DNA of 64,000 bases from Desulfonema magnum (GCF_017377395.1 NZ_CP061800.1:4795633-4859632), one strand, 5' to 3'; counted from the first letter of the stretch, positions 37,464 to 46,673 are shown. The notes: a model not told the origin generated them from the letters alone. Program-made: numbers and translations.

Positions 37464-38918
37464 GAATCCGCCTTTTCCAAAAAAGATGACCGGAAATGTT
37501 GCTAAAATGACCTCGGCATCCAGAACTAATGAAATGTTGTTTATATAGTAAAGGTCAAGGATCACCATTTCTTCAAAACTGACAGAACTTCGTCCCAGCG
37601 CCTGCCATAATCCTGTGCATCCGGGAAGAATATTGAGACGCTTCTTGTGCCATTCCTCATAACACTCCCACTCGTAAGGCAGACAAGGTCTCGGACCCAC
37701 CAGGGTCATATCCCCTTTGATAACATTAAGCAGTTGCGGGAATTCATCCAGACTGGTTTTTCTGATAAATTTTCCAAATTTAAAAATTCTGGGATCATCA
37801 GTGATTTTAAATATTTTTATATCATCGTTCTCGCCTTGGTTTCCATTTTGGATAAAATCTTTAACATATTCCTGATGTCTGGAATCATCAGTGCCCATGT
37901 GCATGGAACGGAATTTATAGAACTCAAAAGGGCGTCCGTCTTTGCCAATTCTTGTCTGTTTGAAAATCACAGGGCCTTTGGAAGACAATTTGATTCCCAG
38001 AATAACGGCGATAAACAGGGGGGAAAGTATTACTATGGCCAGCAAAGCTAAAATAATATCAAGGTCTCTTTTCAGATTACGGGCATAACCGTCAAGAGAG
38101 TTCATATGAAGTGTGGCAATGGGAATGTTTGAATAAAACTCCAATTTCATCTTCTCAGCAATCACCCTCAGAAGGTCCGAATAAATTCTGACAACCTTAC
38201 CCGTTTCCAGGCTTTTTTCAACAATACAGACCATTCTTTCATAAGGGGCATTATTGATTGCAATGAGTATTTCATCCACATCACGGTCTCTGACCACTTT
38301 GTCAAGGTCATCTAATTTTCCCAGGTTATGAAACTGCTTATAAATTTTTTTACCGACCGCTTTATAATCGTCTAAAAACCCGGCAATATGAAAATTGGAT
38401 AAAATATCATGCTGTAATGACTCCGCCACATATTTAGCAGCCTCATCCCCTCCGACAATCAGCACTCTTGTCTGATAAATATTTTTTTGGGCAAGGAAGA
38501 TAAGAATTTTTTTGGTCAGCAGCGCTCTCAGCAAAGTAAACATGACCAAGTTATACAGAGAAAAATACAGAACTAATTTTTTTCCGTATATTAGAAAATA
38601 GTCAACATTACAAACCACCATAAACATGATGCTCATCAAAGCGCCAAACACAAGAGACTTCACAATAAGGATAAACTGCCTGTATTGGGTAAGTACAATA
38701 TTTCTCATATAAAGGTGGCTGTGGTAAAAAGCGAAGATATAAAAAATCAGTACAATAAGATATAAATTAAAATGACTGAAGAAAAAATACAGATGATTTT
38801 TAGAAGCGGGCCAGAAATTCGGTATGCATTTATCAAGGGCCATGAAGAATGATATCGTCAGGATAATAAAATCTGACCCCAGAAGGATATATTTGAATTT
38901 GGGCTGATTCTCTATCAT
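37461..38918 (-). CDS. Polyprenyl-phosphate sugar phosphotransferase (initiating transferase)
   Basis: 485 residues. Four to five N-terminal transmembrane helices, a CoA-binding_3-like middle part (VLIVGGDEAAKYVAESL), and a C-terminal Bac_transf domain: DIILALLAIVILSPLFI helix, KGPVIFKQTRIGKDGRPFEF, KFRSMH, RKTSLDEFPQLLNVIKGDM, LVGPRPCLP. It transfers a sugar-1-phosphate to undecaprenyl phosphate and so starts the EPS repeat unit at the inner membrane. Its stop codon lies at the edge of the heptamer array. Confidence 0.95.
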
Positions 38919-38942
38919 AAATTGCCTCTGCCTTTATTTTTC

Positions 38943-39163
38943 CTGATTATAACGGATTTAGGGGAGGGCCGACCAGACCCCGTAAGAGCGGCATATTTGC
39001 AGCGGCAGGTTTGCAGGCATCCCGACAAGCCCCGTAAGGGCGGCATATTTGCAGCGGCAGGTTCGCACGCCCCGCGGGGCTTTGCCGGCCTGACATGATG
39101 AATGCTACAAATATGCCGCCCCCACGGGGCTTTGTCGGCCTCCCCTAAATCCGTTATAATCAG
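38943..39163. repeat. Inverted-repeat element, family 1 (CTGATTATAACGG ends)
   Basis: A 221-bp element with ends CTGATTATAACGGATTTAGG and CCTAAATCCGTTATAATCAG. Inside are two direct copies of CGGCATATTTGCAGCGGCAG and an inverted AAATATGCCGCC, plus CCCCGCGGGGC. It lies directly upstream of the sugar transferase gene. Other copies: 51804-52071, 59503-59698, and an end at 1-48. Confidence 0.92.
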
Positions 39164-39178
39164 TATTTTTTTTTCTAT

Positions 39179-39272
39179 CACTCGATGATCAGGTTTTCTG
39201 ACCTGATTCGAATAAAAAGCCTGTCATTCCTGCTTTCGCAGGAATGACAAAAAAAATTTGATTGTCGAGTGT
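39179..39272. repeat. Inverted-repeat element, family 2, short copy
   Basis: A 94-bp copy with ends CACTCGATGATCAGG and TTTGATTGTCGAGTG around CTGTCATTCCTGCTTTCGCA. On the minus strand it begins immediately after the TAA stop of the acetyltransferase gene. Adjacent to a family 1 element, so this 350-bp gap is made almost entirely of repeats. Confidence 0.9.
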
Positions 39273-39754
39273 TATAAAGTTCGGTGTCGTAATATGTTAG
39301 CGGGGTTCCCTGCCACAATCGTATTCGGAGGCACATCTTTAGTGACGACCGCGCCGGCACCGACCAGCGCGCCTTCACCAATGGTGATTCCGCACATAAT
39401 TGTGGCATTGGATCCGATAACGGCTCTTTTCTTTACCAGGGTGGGGACACAGGTCCAGTCAGCCTCGGTCTGAAGAGAGCCATCAGGATTGACGGCCCGC
39501 GGTTCCCTGTCGTTAATAAACATGACACCGTGGGAAACCATGACCTCATCTTCAATGGTCACTCCTTCGCAGATAAACGTATGACTCTGAATTTTACAGC
39601 GTTTTCCGATTTTCACATTTTTTTGGATCTCTACAAATGTGCCGATTCGGGTCTCGTCTCCGATTTCACATCCGTAGAGATTTACGAAATTATAGATCAC
39701 AACATTTTTTCCCAGCTTCACATCGGGAGTGATAACATTTATGTCATGGTTCAT
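39272..39754 (-). CDS. Hexapeptide-repeat N-acetyltransferase (WbpD/WlbB-like)
   Basis: 160 residues, left-handed beta-helix. Repeats such as VKLGKNVVIYNFVNLYGCEI and VTIEDEVMVSHGVMFIND are typical of WbpD/WlbB, which acetylate the 3-amino group of UDP-2-acetamido-3-amino-uronic acid. The C-terminus TKDVPPNTIVAGNPANIL is also standard. Together with the oxidoreductase at 36299 and the aminotransferase at 33211 it outlines the WbpB-E-D route. The dehydrogenase WbpA was not seen here. Confidence 0.9.
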   Translation of the reverse strand: MNHDINVITPDVKLGKNVVIYNFVNLYGCEIGDETRIGTFVEIQKNVKIGKRCKIQSHTFICEGVTIEDEVMVSHGVMFINDREPRAVNPDGSLQTEADWTCVPTLVKKRAVIGSNATIMCGITIGEGALVGAGAVVTKDVPPNTIVAGNPANILRHRTL

Positions 39755-39994
39755 AGTTACCTCGTTTTACACAGCCCTGAAGGGGTATTTATTACAGTCC
39801 GAGGCTGAAACCCCGGTTTAAGGTTGCTGATATGCCTGATGGTTCCGATAATTTGGGAATTGACCTTTTTAATTTAAAATCTATGTAACAAACAAAAGGT
39901 TACAGATAGGTTACAGATTCGAAAAAAAATAAAAATCTGGTTCTGATGAGTGCAAGCAGATCGAAAATGCCCTGAACCGCTCCTGGAGGATTAA

Positions 39995-40200
39995 CAAATC
40001 CGCCGGAAATGCCTGGGATTTGTCAATCCCTGGCGAGCATTTCGGAGTACTTTCCACCTTTGCCGAACGGGATTTACCTTTGCCGGACGGGATTTGTAAT
40101 CCCGTCCGAAATGTTTGCTGCCTGGGACCGGTAAACATTTCGGCCGGGGTTTCCGAACCCTGGCGGGGGATTTGTCAATCCCCCGCGAGCAACAGGCGGG
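39995..40200. repeat. Cluster of GGGATTT/AATCCC palindromes
   Basis: At least three short palindromes follow each other: GGGATTTGTCAATCCC near 40016-40031, GGACGGGATTTGTAATCCCG near 40086-40106, and GGGGGATTTGTCAATCCCCC near 40164-40183, spaced by GAACCCTGGC-like pieces. They resemble the inner palindromes of 16143-16388. The whole gap 39755-40268 shows no gene. Confidence 0.7.
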
Positions 40201-40268
40201 TATTTTATTTATTGAGAAATCCCTATTATTTGGTAAGCCTTCGGAGGGTAAGATGAGAAGACATGGAA

Positions 40269-41501
40269 CTACTTCCCTTTCAGCGCAGTTTGGTAAGCCC
40301 TCAGAAGGTTTTGCTTTTGATGTTCCCATCCTAAAAATTCTGATATCCTCTGAGAGCCGACACGTCCCATTTGCTCCCGTTTTTCCGGATGATCCATCAT
40401 ATCTGAAATGGCCTGGGCAAATTGCTGAATGTCCCCGGACGGCACATAAACAGCGGCCTCCTGAGCAGTATATCGGGTTTCTTTAAGATCATATGCGACA
40501 ATTGGCTTGCCGATTGCCATGTACTCTCCGTTTTTTATAAAAGTTGAAAGAGCATTTAACGGTGTCCAGGGTTCCGGGGACAGAAACACATCTGCAACAG
40601 ACATATAAGAACGAAGTAAAAAATCATCTCTGATCGTACCGGGCATATCAACGAATGCACTGAGACCTTTCTCAGATAACGCATTCAGTACTTTCATGCG
40701 CTCGGACCCATCGCCGACCAATAGAAAAAGAATATCCCGCCGACCTTTCTCCTGCACGATATATCGGATGACGTCAACTAATCCGAAAACCCCGTCCTCC
40801 TCTCCCATCACCCCCACGTAACAGGCAACAAAAGGAAACCCTTTTTTCAGGTCCGGATTTTTTTTCACCGGTACAAACTCTCTGATTTTAGGACCGTTTC
40901 TGACAACGAATATTCGATCCGGGCGGATATGATTTCTTTCCGTCCCAATTTGTTTATAGGATTCGTTAGTTGTGATGACCGCATTTGAACTGCTGAATGT
41001 GAAATATTCTGTCACACGGGCCAGCAGATACAAAAGCTTCCCCTTTATCCCTCGGAAACGCCAACGAATCATCTCCGGAAACAAATCATGATGGTCAAAC
41101 ACAAATTTAGAACCGAGAAAGCGGTAAAACAGAGCAATTGGAAAGAAAATATCAGGCGGATTACACACATGAAGAATATCAAAACGTTCCTTGCGCCAAA
41201 CCTTCCAGGAAAGTCCTGTAATTGAGATAAATGCTTTGAGATATTCGACGATGTATGCTTTAGTGCCTTTTTCCGCAAATATCAGCGGAAAAAAGTAAAC
41301 ACTGATTCCGTCCAGCATTTTATGTTTTGCGATAATGTTATATTCCGGTGACTCAGTGCCGGCATGTGCCCCTCGCGCTGCGGGACAGATTACCGTCACC
41401 TTCCACCCGGCATCCCTCAGTGTTGTGGCTTCATACCACACACGCCGATCTATGGGAACCCAGCTATTTTCCAGGATAATTAAAACGTTACCCGGCTTCA
41501 T
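40269..41501 (-). CDS. Glycosyltransferase family 4-like
   Basis: 410 residues, GT-B fold. N-terminal VLIILENSWVPIDRRVWYEA and FDHHDLFPEM; C-terminal GT1/4 features SPEPWTPLNALSTFIKNGEYMAIGKPIVAYDLKE, in which the conserved Glu-rich donor-binding loop is recognisable. No signal peptide; it acts at the cytoplasmic membrane face on lipid-linked intermediates. It begins 27 bp after the CapK-like gene, so the two are co-transcribed. Donor sugar cannot be read from sequence. Confidence 0.9.
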   Translation of the reverse strand: MKPGNVLIILENSWVPIDRRVWYEATTLRDAGWKVTVICPAARGAHAGTESPEYNIIAKHKMLDGISVYFFPLIFAEKGTKAYIVEYLKAFISITGLSWKVWRKERFDILHVCNPPDIFFPIALFYRFLGSKFVFDHHDLFPEMIRWRFRGIKGKLLYLLARVTEYFTFSSSNAVITTNESYKQIGTERNHIRPDRIFVVRNGPKIREFVPVKKNPDLKKGFPFVACYVGVMGEEDGVFGLVDVIRYIVQEKGRRDILFLLVGDGSERMKVLNALSEKGLSAFVDMPGTIRDDFLLRSYMSVADVFLSPEPWTPLNALSTFIKNGEYMAIGKPIVAYDLKETRYTAQEAAVYVPSGDIQQFAQAISDMMDHPEKREQMGRVGSQRISEFLGWEHQKQNLLRAYQTALKGK

Positions 41502-41528
41502 ATTTTATCCACCCATCTCCGTTAAGTT

Positions 41529-42893
41529 TTATGAACTGACCGTCCATATATTATCAACATCCGATATAACTGTTCTGTGTTTTCTGCTTATGCTGCTTTC
41601 TCTGAAATTTCCTTCCTCAAGAGAAATGCTTACCTGATTTTTGAAATTTTCTTCCAATGATTTGACAATATGATCAAAATCAGATATTTTCGCTCTGTCA
41701 GCGAGTGCCAGATGAATTTCCAACTTGTCAGCAGCAGGCTGTATGATCTGATATCGGGTGATGCGATCATCCTGATAGAATTCGGGCAGATGGTTGAAAA
41801 AAGCACCGTGAAGCATGTGCCCGTCCGGCAATGTGATAATATCTCTCTGCCTTCCCATCAACCGGCGTATTTTGCTATGAGATCTTCCGCATGGACACAT
41901 TCCAGTTCTTCCCAACTGACCAATGTCCCCTGTGTCGTATCTGACAATGGGAAACGCATAGTTGGAAAGATTGGTGGATATGATTCTGCCGACGCCGTTT
42001 TCATCTTTATCCGCGATGTCAATATGGCAGGTTTCCATATTATAATGGTAGCCGTCATGCTGATCGCATTCATTGGTTAACACACCGGCTTCCGGACATC
42101 CGTAGTTATCATACACTGGCGCTCCCAGATGTTTTTCTATCAGTTTTCTCTGATCAGGAAAGAGCATGTCACTTGTTGTGAAGATTGCCCTGAGACCATC
42201 AATAAACCTTTTTTTTGACATCAGAAACCTTGCTAATTGCAGAATAACTGAAGCATATCCGAACAGATATTTTGGTTTTTCCTTATGAAAAAAACGAAAT
42301 ATCTCATCCAAGTTTTCCTTTTCAATATGATAGCTTGGAAAGGTGACTGTGTTTTGAAACCAAAAATATAAAGGCATCCCGAATCTCAGCTTCCTGGGTC
42401 TTAATGAGCCATAGGCTAATGTGACGTATCTTTCTCCCAGTCTGTACCCGCCATAGCCAAATCCCCTGTACATATTTGCCCACATGGTTCCGTGGCTTCT
42501 GGCGTCATGGTAGAGTTTCAAAGGTTCCCCTGTGGACCCTCCGGTTCCTCTGAGTTTTGGTCTGAACTGCATGATATTGTCTGCTTTGAGCCGTGAAAAA
42601 TTATTCCGTATGTCATCTTTTGTCAAAACAGGCAGGCATTCCATATCAGAAGGGGATAAGATAACTTCCGGATCGAACTTGTATTCAGAAAACAACTGTC
42701 TGTAGTAAGGGACATGCTTCTTACAGTGAACAAGCAATTCCTTAAGTCTTTGAAACTGAATGGCCTCAAGTTCATCAATATTGCAGTACTCTGTTTCAAA
42801 CAGTTCATCCAGAATTTTACATGTTGTAGTTCTCCGAGCCAGATCAACGATTCGAATTCCGATTTTTTTTGTAAACAACTCTTTCAGGTTCAT
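41529..42893 (-). CDS. CapK/PaaK-family adenylate-forming enzyme
   Basis: 454 residues from the ATG at 42893, which has AGGAGG six bases upstream. Phenylacetate-CoA-ligase-like fold: TGGSTGEPLKLYHD is the phosphate loop, YGCPEAG the adenine-side motif, and YDTGDIG the ribose-side motif. CapK-type members are common in capsule and EPS loci, but their reaction is not firmly known; acyl activation for sugar acylation is a reasonable guess. It is the second adenylate-forming enzyme in the locus. Its ribosome site overlaps the stop codon of the glycosyltransferase remnant upstream, so it once followed that gene in an operon. Confidence 0.88.
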   Translation of the reverse strand: MNLKELFTKKIGIRIVDLARRTTTCKILDELFETEYCNIDELEAIQFQRLKELLVHCKKHVPYYRQLFSEYKFDPEVILSPSDMECLPVLTKDDIRNNFSRLKADNIMQFRPKLRGTGGSTGEPLKLYHDARSHGTMWANMYRGFGYGGYRLGERYVTLAYGSLRPRKLRFGMPLYFWFQNTVTFPSYHIEKENLDEIFRFFHKEKPKYLFGYASVILQLARFLMSKKRFIDGLRAIFTTSDMLFPDQRKLIEKHLGAPVYDNYGCPEAGVLTNECDQHDGYHYNMETCHIDIADKDENGVGRIISTNLSNYAFPIVRYDTGDIGQLGRTGMCPCGRSHSKIRRLMGRQRDIITLPDGHMLHGAFFNHLPEFYQDDRITRYQIIQPAADKLEIHLALADRAKISDFDHIVKSLEENFKNQVSISLEEGNFRESSISRKHRTVISDVDNIWTVSS

Positions 42894-42903
42894 AACTAAC
42901 CTC

Positions 42904-43089
42904 CTAAGTCTTACAATCTTCAATTATCAGTTCTGCAACAGAAGCCCATGAGGATTTTCTGATAAAATCACGGCGGGCCTCCTTCTGCTGCTGCTGCTTA
43001 TTTAAAGCCTTTTCAATTGCTGCTACAAAACTGGGGCCGTCATTGGCAAATTCCACAAAGCGAGAATATTTTTTCACTTCTCTTTTGCC
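42904..43089 (-). pseudogene. C-terminal remnant of a glycosyltransferase
   Basis: Translation gives 61 residues, REVKKYSRFVEFANDGPSF at the start, then FVAAIEKAL, and RKSSWASVAELI near the end. This matches the usual end of family 4-like glycosyltransferases (EVKKY, AIEKAL, SW..V). An in-frame TAA at 43090-43092 precedes it, and nothing homologous continues upstream, so ~300 N-terminal residues are lost. The stop TAG (42904-42906) overlaps the ribosome site of the CapK-like gene. A MITE lies 50 bp further upstream. Confidence 0.75.
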
Positions 43090-43136
43090 TTAATCCACAA
43101 GAATTTGCTACAAAATTTTGAAAAAATATAGAACTG

Positions 43137-43309
43137 CGGTTGTACTGGGGTGATGAAAATATTTCCAAAGCTCCGAAAAAACTGATCCCGTTTTTGTTCC
43201 CCGCATTTTTTAACTTCCTGATTTTTAAGTTATAAAAAATTTGCGGAATAAAAATGGGATCGCAATTATCAGCCCGGTTTGTGACATTTTCATCACCCCA
43301 CGGTTGTAC
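43137..43309. mobile_element. 155-bp MITE with 15-bp terminal inverted repeats and 9-bp target duplication
   Basis: TGGGGTGATGAAAAT (43146-43160) is perfectly inverted at 43286-43300. The 9 bases CGGTTGTAC directly flank both ends (43137-43145 and 43301-43309), which is a target-site duplication. The interior is a long imperfect palindrome (GATCCCGTTTTTGTTCCCCG against CGGAATAAAAATGGGATC). No coding capacity. Nine-base duplications are made by IS4- and IS1-type transposases among others; no such transposase is in the window. Confidence 0.88.
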
Positions 43310-43338
43310 TAACTTGTCGTTCGAGTGCTATATGCCAT

Positions 43339-44460
43339 TTAGTCTGCTTCTAAGACTGAAAAATATATTTTTTTAAGTTGTTTCATTACTTTTTCCTGAA
43401 TCAATTTTTCCTCAAACACTTTTTTTGCCCGCCTGCCCATTTCAATTGCTTCATTAGGATGACTAATCATCCATTCTATTTTCTTTCCCAAATCATCAGC
43501 ATCCTCAAAATTAACGAATAAGCAAGATACACCATGTTTCAAATATTCAGGAACCGCACCTACGGGCGTGCAAATGATAGGGCGGCTTGCTGACATAGCT
43601 TCTATAATTACAAGAGGAAAATTTTCCCGATTGGAAGGAAAAACAAAAATATCACTTTCAGAGAACCTTTTTATCTTTTCCTTACCATATATAGGTCCTG
43701 TAAATTCGTAATATTTATCAGATATAAATTCTGAAGCCAGTTTTCGCATTGCCCGAAAATCTCCAGGGCGTGCTTCCGGCCCGACGAGTTTGATATGAAA
43801 ATTTTTCTGATGAGTTACGACTTTACCTAAAGCGCGAAGTATGGTATCTACTCCTTTGAGCTTACTTATCCGGCCTATGAAAAGCAGATTTGTTTTATTA
43901 TTTTGAAACGGGGGTTGAAAGACGTGGTTAGCGAAATTTTCATCAATCGGATTTGGCAAGATGAAAATTTTATGTTCAAAACAGCCTATATTACTCAGAG
44001 CTTTCTTCCATTTTTCACCAAGAACAATCATACCATCTGATAAATTTAAAACTTTTTTTCCGATGAACTGGAATGGCTTATATAATTTATTCCAAAACGT
44101 TTCAAAGGCCCCGCCATGAAGATGCCCGATTGTCTTACATTTGAAAAATTTTGCAGATATTAAAAAAAACATCGATTTAGGAAAATTCCAGAAAGAAGTA
44201 ACTGGATAATGAACTATATGTGGCCTGTATTTAACGACCATATAAATCCAAGATATATAATGTCTTATAAAAAAAATTATATTTGTCAAATTAAACTGGG
44301 CTGCGTTACTTAACCCCTTGGTCCTTTCAGTGTAATAAGGAATAAAAATAAAATGTTCCTGTAACAAAGGACTGTTTATGATCGCGTTTGTAATCGTAGG
44401 CAAAGGACCTTGAAGATTACTAAGCCCTCCTATCAAAATAATATGTTTCTCAGATTTCAT
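43339..44460 (-). CDS. Glycosyltransferase family 4-like
   Basis: 373 residues. HIILIGGLSNLQGPL at the N-terminus, HLHGG in the acceptor half, LLFIGRISKLKGVDTILRA and FVFPSNRENFPLVIIEAMSASRPIICT in the donor half, with the E-x7-E motif region intact. Base composition is clearly AT-richer than genes at 17-42 kb. It is the first intact gene inside the AT-rich block. The upstream region contains the ~70-bp repeat shared with 56451. Confidence 0.9.
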   Translation of the reverse strand: MKSEKHIILIGGLSNLQGPLPTITNAIINSPLLQEHFIFIPYYTERTKGLSNAAQFNLTNIIFFIRHYISWIYMVVKYRPHIVHYPVTSFWNFPKSMFFLISAKFFKCKTIGHLHGGAFETFWNKLYKPFQFIGKKVLNLSDGMIVLGEKWKKALSNIGCFEHKIFILPNPIDENFANHVFQPPFQNNKTNLLFIGRISKLKGVDTILRALGKVVTHQKNFHIKLVGPEARPGDFRAMRKLASEFISDKYYEFTGPIYGKEKIKRFSESDIFVFPSNRENFPLVIIEAMSASRPIICTPVGAVPEYLKHGVSCLFVNFEDADDLGKKIEWMISHPNEAIEMGRRAKKVFEEKLIQEKVMKQLKKIYFSVLEAD

Positions 44461-44490
44461 TTTGCTACCTTATATTTTTTACACAAACTG

Positions 44491-44560
44491 ATAGTTAGCT
44501 TATTGATTTATATGGTTATAAAGTTTATGTTCAGTTTTAGAACACTAATAAAATTCATCA
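44491..44560 (-). repeat. ~70-bp direct repeat shared with 56451-56519
   Basis: ATAGTTAGCTTATTGATT and TATGGTTATAA and CAGTTTTAGAAC here match ATAGTTATCTTATTGATT, AATGGTTATAA and CAGTTTTAGAAC at 56451-56519, same orientation, about 80% identity by eye. Both copies lie 30-55 bp upstream of a minus-strand start codon, so they could be a shared promoter or leader. They could also mark recombination boundaries of the AT-rich block. Confidence 0.7.
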
Positions 44561-45088
44561 GCGAATATATCAATATTGTATTTTTTCACAACTGGTATGA
44601 CATGATCAATATTCCCTTTCCATCCATCGTCTAAAGATATCCAGATTGTTCACCGTAAAAGTTTTGGGAACATCCCAGCCTTCTTTTATTGAGAGTTCAT
44701 AAAAGCTTGATTTTTCCATTAAGACTTCCACAACATCTTCCAAAGGTAATATGAAACGATAATATGGTTCAAGTTCGCTTCTTCTTTTTGAAATTTCAAC
44801 AACATGCGCATCTGAAGTCAACAGAATTTTAGGCAGGTCCGTAAATTGATTTTTTATATTCAACAAACAGTTAACCAGCCCTTCTTCCTTAGTAAAGGTG
44901 ATTTTCCGATCAGGAATGTTTGAAAAAAAGCAAGGATTTTTCTTCTGATCTTGTTCTCCGACCGACCAGATTCTCACATTCTCTTTTTTCAAATGCCTTA
45001 AACATCTTATAGTAGAAAGAAATGTGCTATAAAAACCGGGAACAATTATCGTATCAAATTTTTTCATTTTTTTACCGTGAAAATACAT
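44545..45088 (-). pseudogene. Truncated ATP-grasp protein joined to a NodB-deacetylase fragment
   Basis: 44606-45088 encodes 160 residues like the N-terminal domain of ATP-grasp ligases (TIIVPGFYSTFLSTIRCLRH, KILLTSDAHVVEISKRR, FYELSIKEGWDVPKTF). It stops before the ATP-binding core, less than half the usual length. In the +1 frame across its end (44545-44649) the translation is WISLDDGWKGNIDHVIP then VVKKYNIDIF, which looks like the DDGW motif of a NodB deacetylase. Both fragments are broken at the shared point near 44640, so this is probably a recombination scar. The internal ATG at 45067 is an alternative start. The truncated frame could still be translated. Confidence 0.7.
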
Positions 45089-45092
45089 TTTG

Positions 45093-45168
45093 AAAAGCCG
45101 GGTTTTTTATCTGAAAACATTTTCATAACCGGGGGCAAAAAACCCGGCTTTTTTATGAGCGTTTATTT
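45093..45168. repeat. CCGGGTTTTTT palindromic element before the ATP-grasp remnant
   Basis: AAAAGCCGGGTTTTTTATC and CAAAAAACCCGGCTTTTTTA are inverted around GAAAACATTTTCATAACC. Nearly the same sequence as 13413-13490, including the TATGAGCGTTTAT flank. It fills the gap between a glycosyltransferase stop and the next start and would form a strong hairpin with T-runs on both strands. Confidence 0.7.
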
Positions 45169-45203
45169 TTCATGCTTTTAATCCCTCTTTCAAAAATAAA
45201 GCT

Positions 45204-46457
45204 TCACTTCCTCCCGCTGTCTTTCCTATAACAATCTGTGAAGTAAGGCAGTATCTTTTTGGCTATTTTCCGATAACTATAATGATTTATCACATAATTT
45301 CTTCCCTTTTTAGCCATTTCTTTTCTCAAATCAGCATTATTTAACATCTCAACAATTGCATTACTCAAGGATATAATCTCATAATCAACAAGAAAGCCGC
45401 CGCCAGATTCCAAAACCACCTTTTCTTGTTCATATATGCCCTTGTTTGCCACCACAGGCACACCATTTCCCAAGCTTTCATAAAGCTTGGTGGGAGAACT
45501 TATTTTATAATAACTGTGAGGAGGTATAATCGAGAGGCTAAGATCACAATAGTAAAGATAATCGTAAAGATCATTTCGGTCCAACTGACCCGTAAAAATT
45601 ACATCTTTTTCTATTCCCAAATAAGAGCAAGTCAACTTTAATTCTTTTTCTTGCCAGGAGTATGCTGTCTTTCCCATTAAAATCAGTTTGCATTCAGGAC
45701 ATTGTTTTTTTACTTCAGCAAATACTTTTAAGATAAATTGGGGGTTTCTAAGAAATCCTAATGTGCCAAAATAGGTGATGAGAAAGTATTTTTCCTTCAT
45801 TTTTTTCAGAAATCCTATTTCTTTTTTATCCTTATTCAGCAAATCTTCGTCCACACCCATTGTTATTGGAATCATTTTCTCCTCGGCAACATGGACAAGA
45901 AGCGTTTTTTTGAAAAAATTTGTAATGGGAAAAATGATATCCGCTGTTTTTATAACCTTTTTTACAAAAAAATTATGATAATGCCCTTGAAACAGATGCC
46001 AGAATCTTATTAATGTATTATCAATCTCAGAGTTCCCAATGTGCATATCACCTAGCGGACTTGAATACTGATAATAAAGTTTAAATTTAAAAAAGAGCCT
46101 CAGAGGAGCAATTAAAAAAGCTTCAAATGGTAAGTCTCTGACCAAAACAATATTTATGTCACCGGACATCAAGAAACGTAACAATTGAAAGAGTTTTTGC
46201 CATCCCATTAATTTATTAATAAATTTGATGAGATAATGATTTCCTTTAACGGCTCTGCTCAAAACAACCTGAGAATTATGCCATCTTTGTTTTTTGTCCT
46301 TACTGAATTCTCCCTGAAAAAACCATAACATATCTACTTTTTTGCCTAACTCTTTCGCAAAGACATTTTCTAATACAGCATGAGTACAGGGAAAGCGGTA
46401 GTAACTAAGAATAACAACCTTTTTTTGCTTTTTCATTTCGTGCATTACAGAATTCAA
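45204..46457 (-). CDS. Glycosyltransferase family 4-like
   Basis: Up to 417 residues; the frame opens at TTG (46457), and the ATG at 46445 is a better start (413 residues), with AAAGG about 15 bases upstream, which is not ideal. VVILSYYRFPCTHAVLENVF at the N-terminus, YFLITYFGTLGFLRNPQFIL and SSPTKLYESLGNGVPVVANK in the donor half. AT-rich like its neighbours. Transfers a sugar during repeat-unit assembly; specificity unknown. Confidence 0.88.
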   Translation of the reverse strand: MNSVMHEMKKQKKVVILSYYRFPCTHAVLENVFAKELGKKVDMLWFFQGEFSKDKKQRWHNSQVVLSRAVKGNHYLIKFINKLMGWQKLFQLLRFLMSGDINIVLVRDLPFEAFLIAPLRLFFKFKLYYQYSSPLGDMHIGNSEIDNTLIRFWHLFQGHYHNFFVKKVIKTADIIFPITNFFKKTLLVHVAEEKMIPITMGVDEDLLNKDKKEIGFLKKMKEKYFLITYFGTLGFLRNPQFILKVFAEVKKQCPECKLILMGKTAYSWQEKELKLTCSYLGIEKDVIFTGQLDRNDLYDYLYYCDLSLSIIPPHSYYKISSPTKLYESLGNGVPVVANKGIYEQEKVVLESGGGFLVDYEIISLSNAIVEMLNNADLRKEMAKKGRNYVINHYSYRKIAKKILPYFTDCYRKDSGRK

Positions 46458-46514
46458 AGCCTTTCAATTTGCGATATTAATTAAATCATATACAAACAAC
46501 GGTTCGGACAATTT

Positions 46515-46673
46515 TTAAAAATTAAGGCAGTATAAAATATAATCCATTGAAAACAAATGATTTATTTTTTTGTTCAGAAAACCATCAGATTTTATAAAAT
46601 CAATTTGGCTTTCTTCATTTATCAGTTTACACTTTACAAGTGCTTTGTCAGGATTGATTTTAGGCGTTGACAT
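46515..46673 (-). CDS. Possible small ORF or gene remnant
   Basis: 52 codons starting MSTPKINPDKALVKCKLI and ending DYILYCLNF. Amino-acid composition looks coding-like, but there is no clear ribosome site and no family is recognised. It lies in the 543-bp gap between a glycosyltransferase gene and the flippase gene. Could be a decayed gene. Confidence 0.25.
   Translation of the reverse strand: MSTPKINPDKALVKCKLINEESQIDFIKSDGFLNKKINHLFSMDYILYCLNF

Noticed and set aside
38915-39181. 88-codon minus-strand frame overlapping the sugar transferase start
   Set aside because: It is the translation of the family 1 element interior; no ribosome site or homology recognised.
39911-40486. Small frames in the palindrome cluster upstream of the acetyltransferase gene
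   Set aside because: They run through GGGATTT/AATCCC palindromes and into the antisense of the glycosyltransferase; no start signals.
41529-42893. True phenylacetate-CoA ligase of aromatic degradation
   Set aside because: The fold matches, but the gene lies in an EPS locus with glycosyltransferases and resembles CapK-type members; no aromatic-degradation genes are near.
43146-43300. Intrinsic terminator
   Set aside because: The stem is much longer than a terminator, has no T-run at its end, and is flanked by a perfect 9-bp direct duplication, so a MITE is the better reading.
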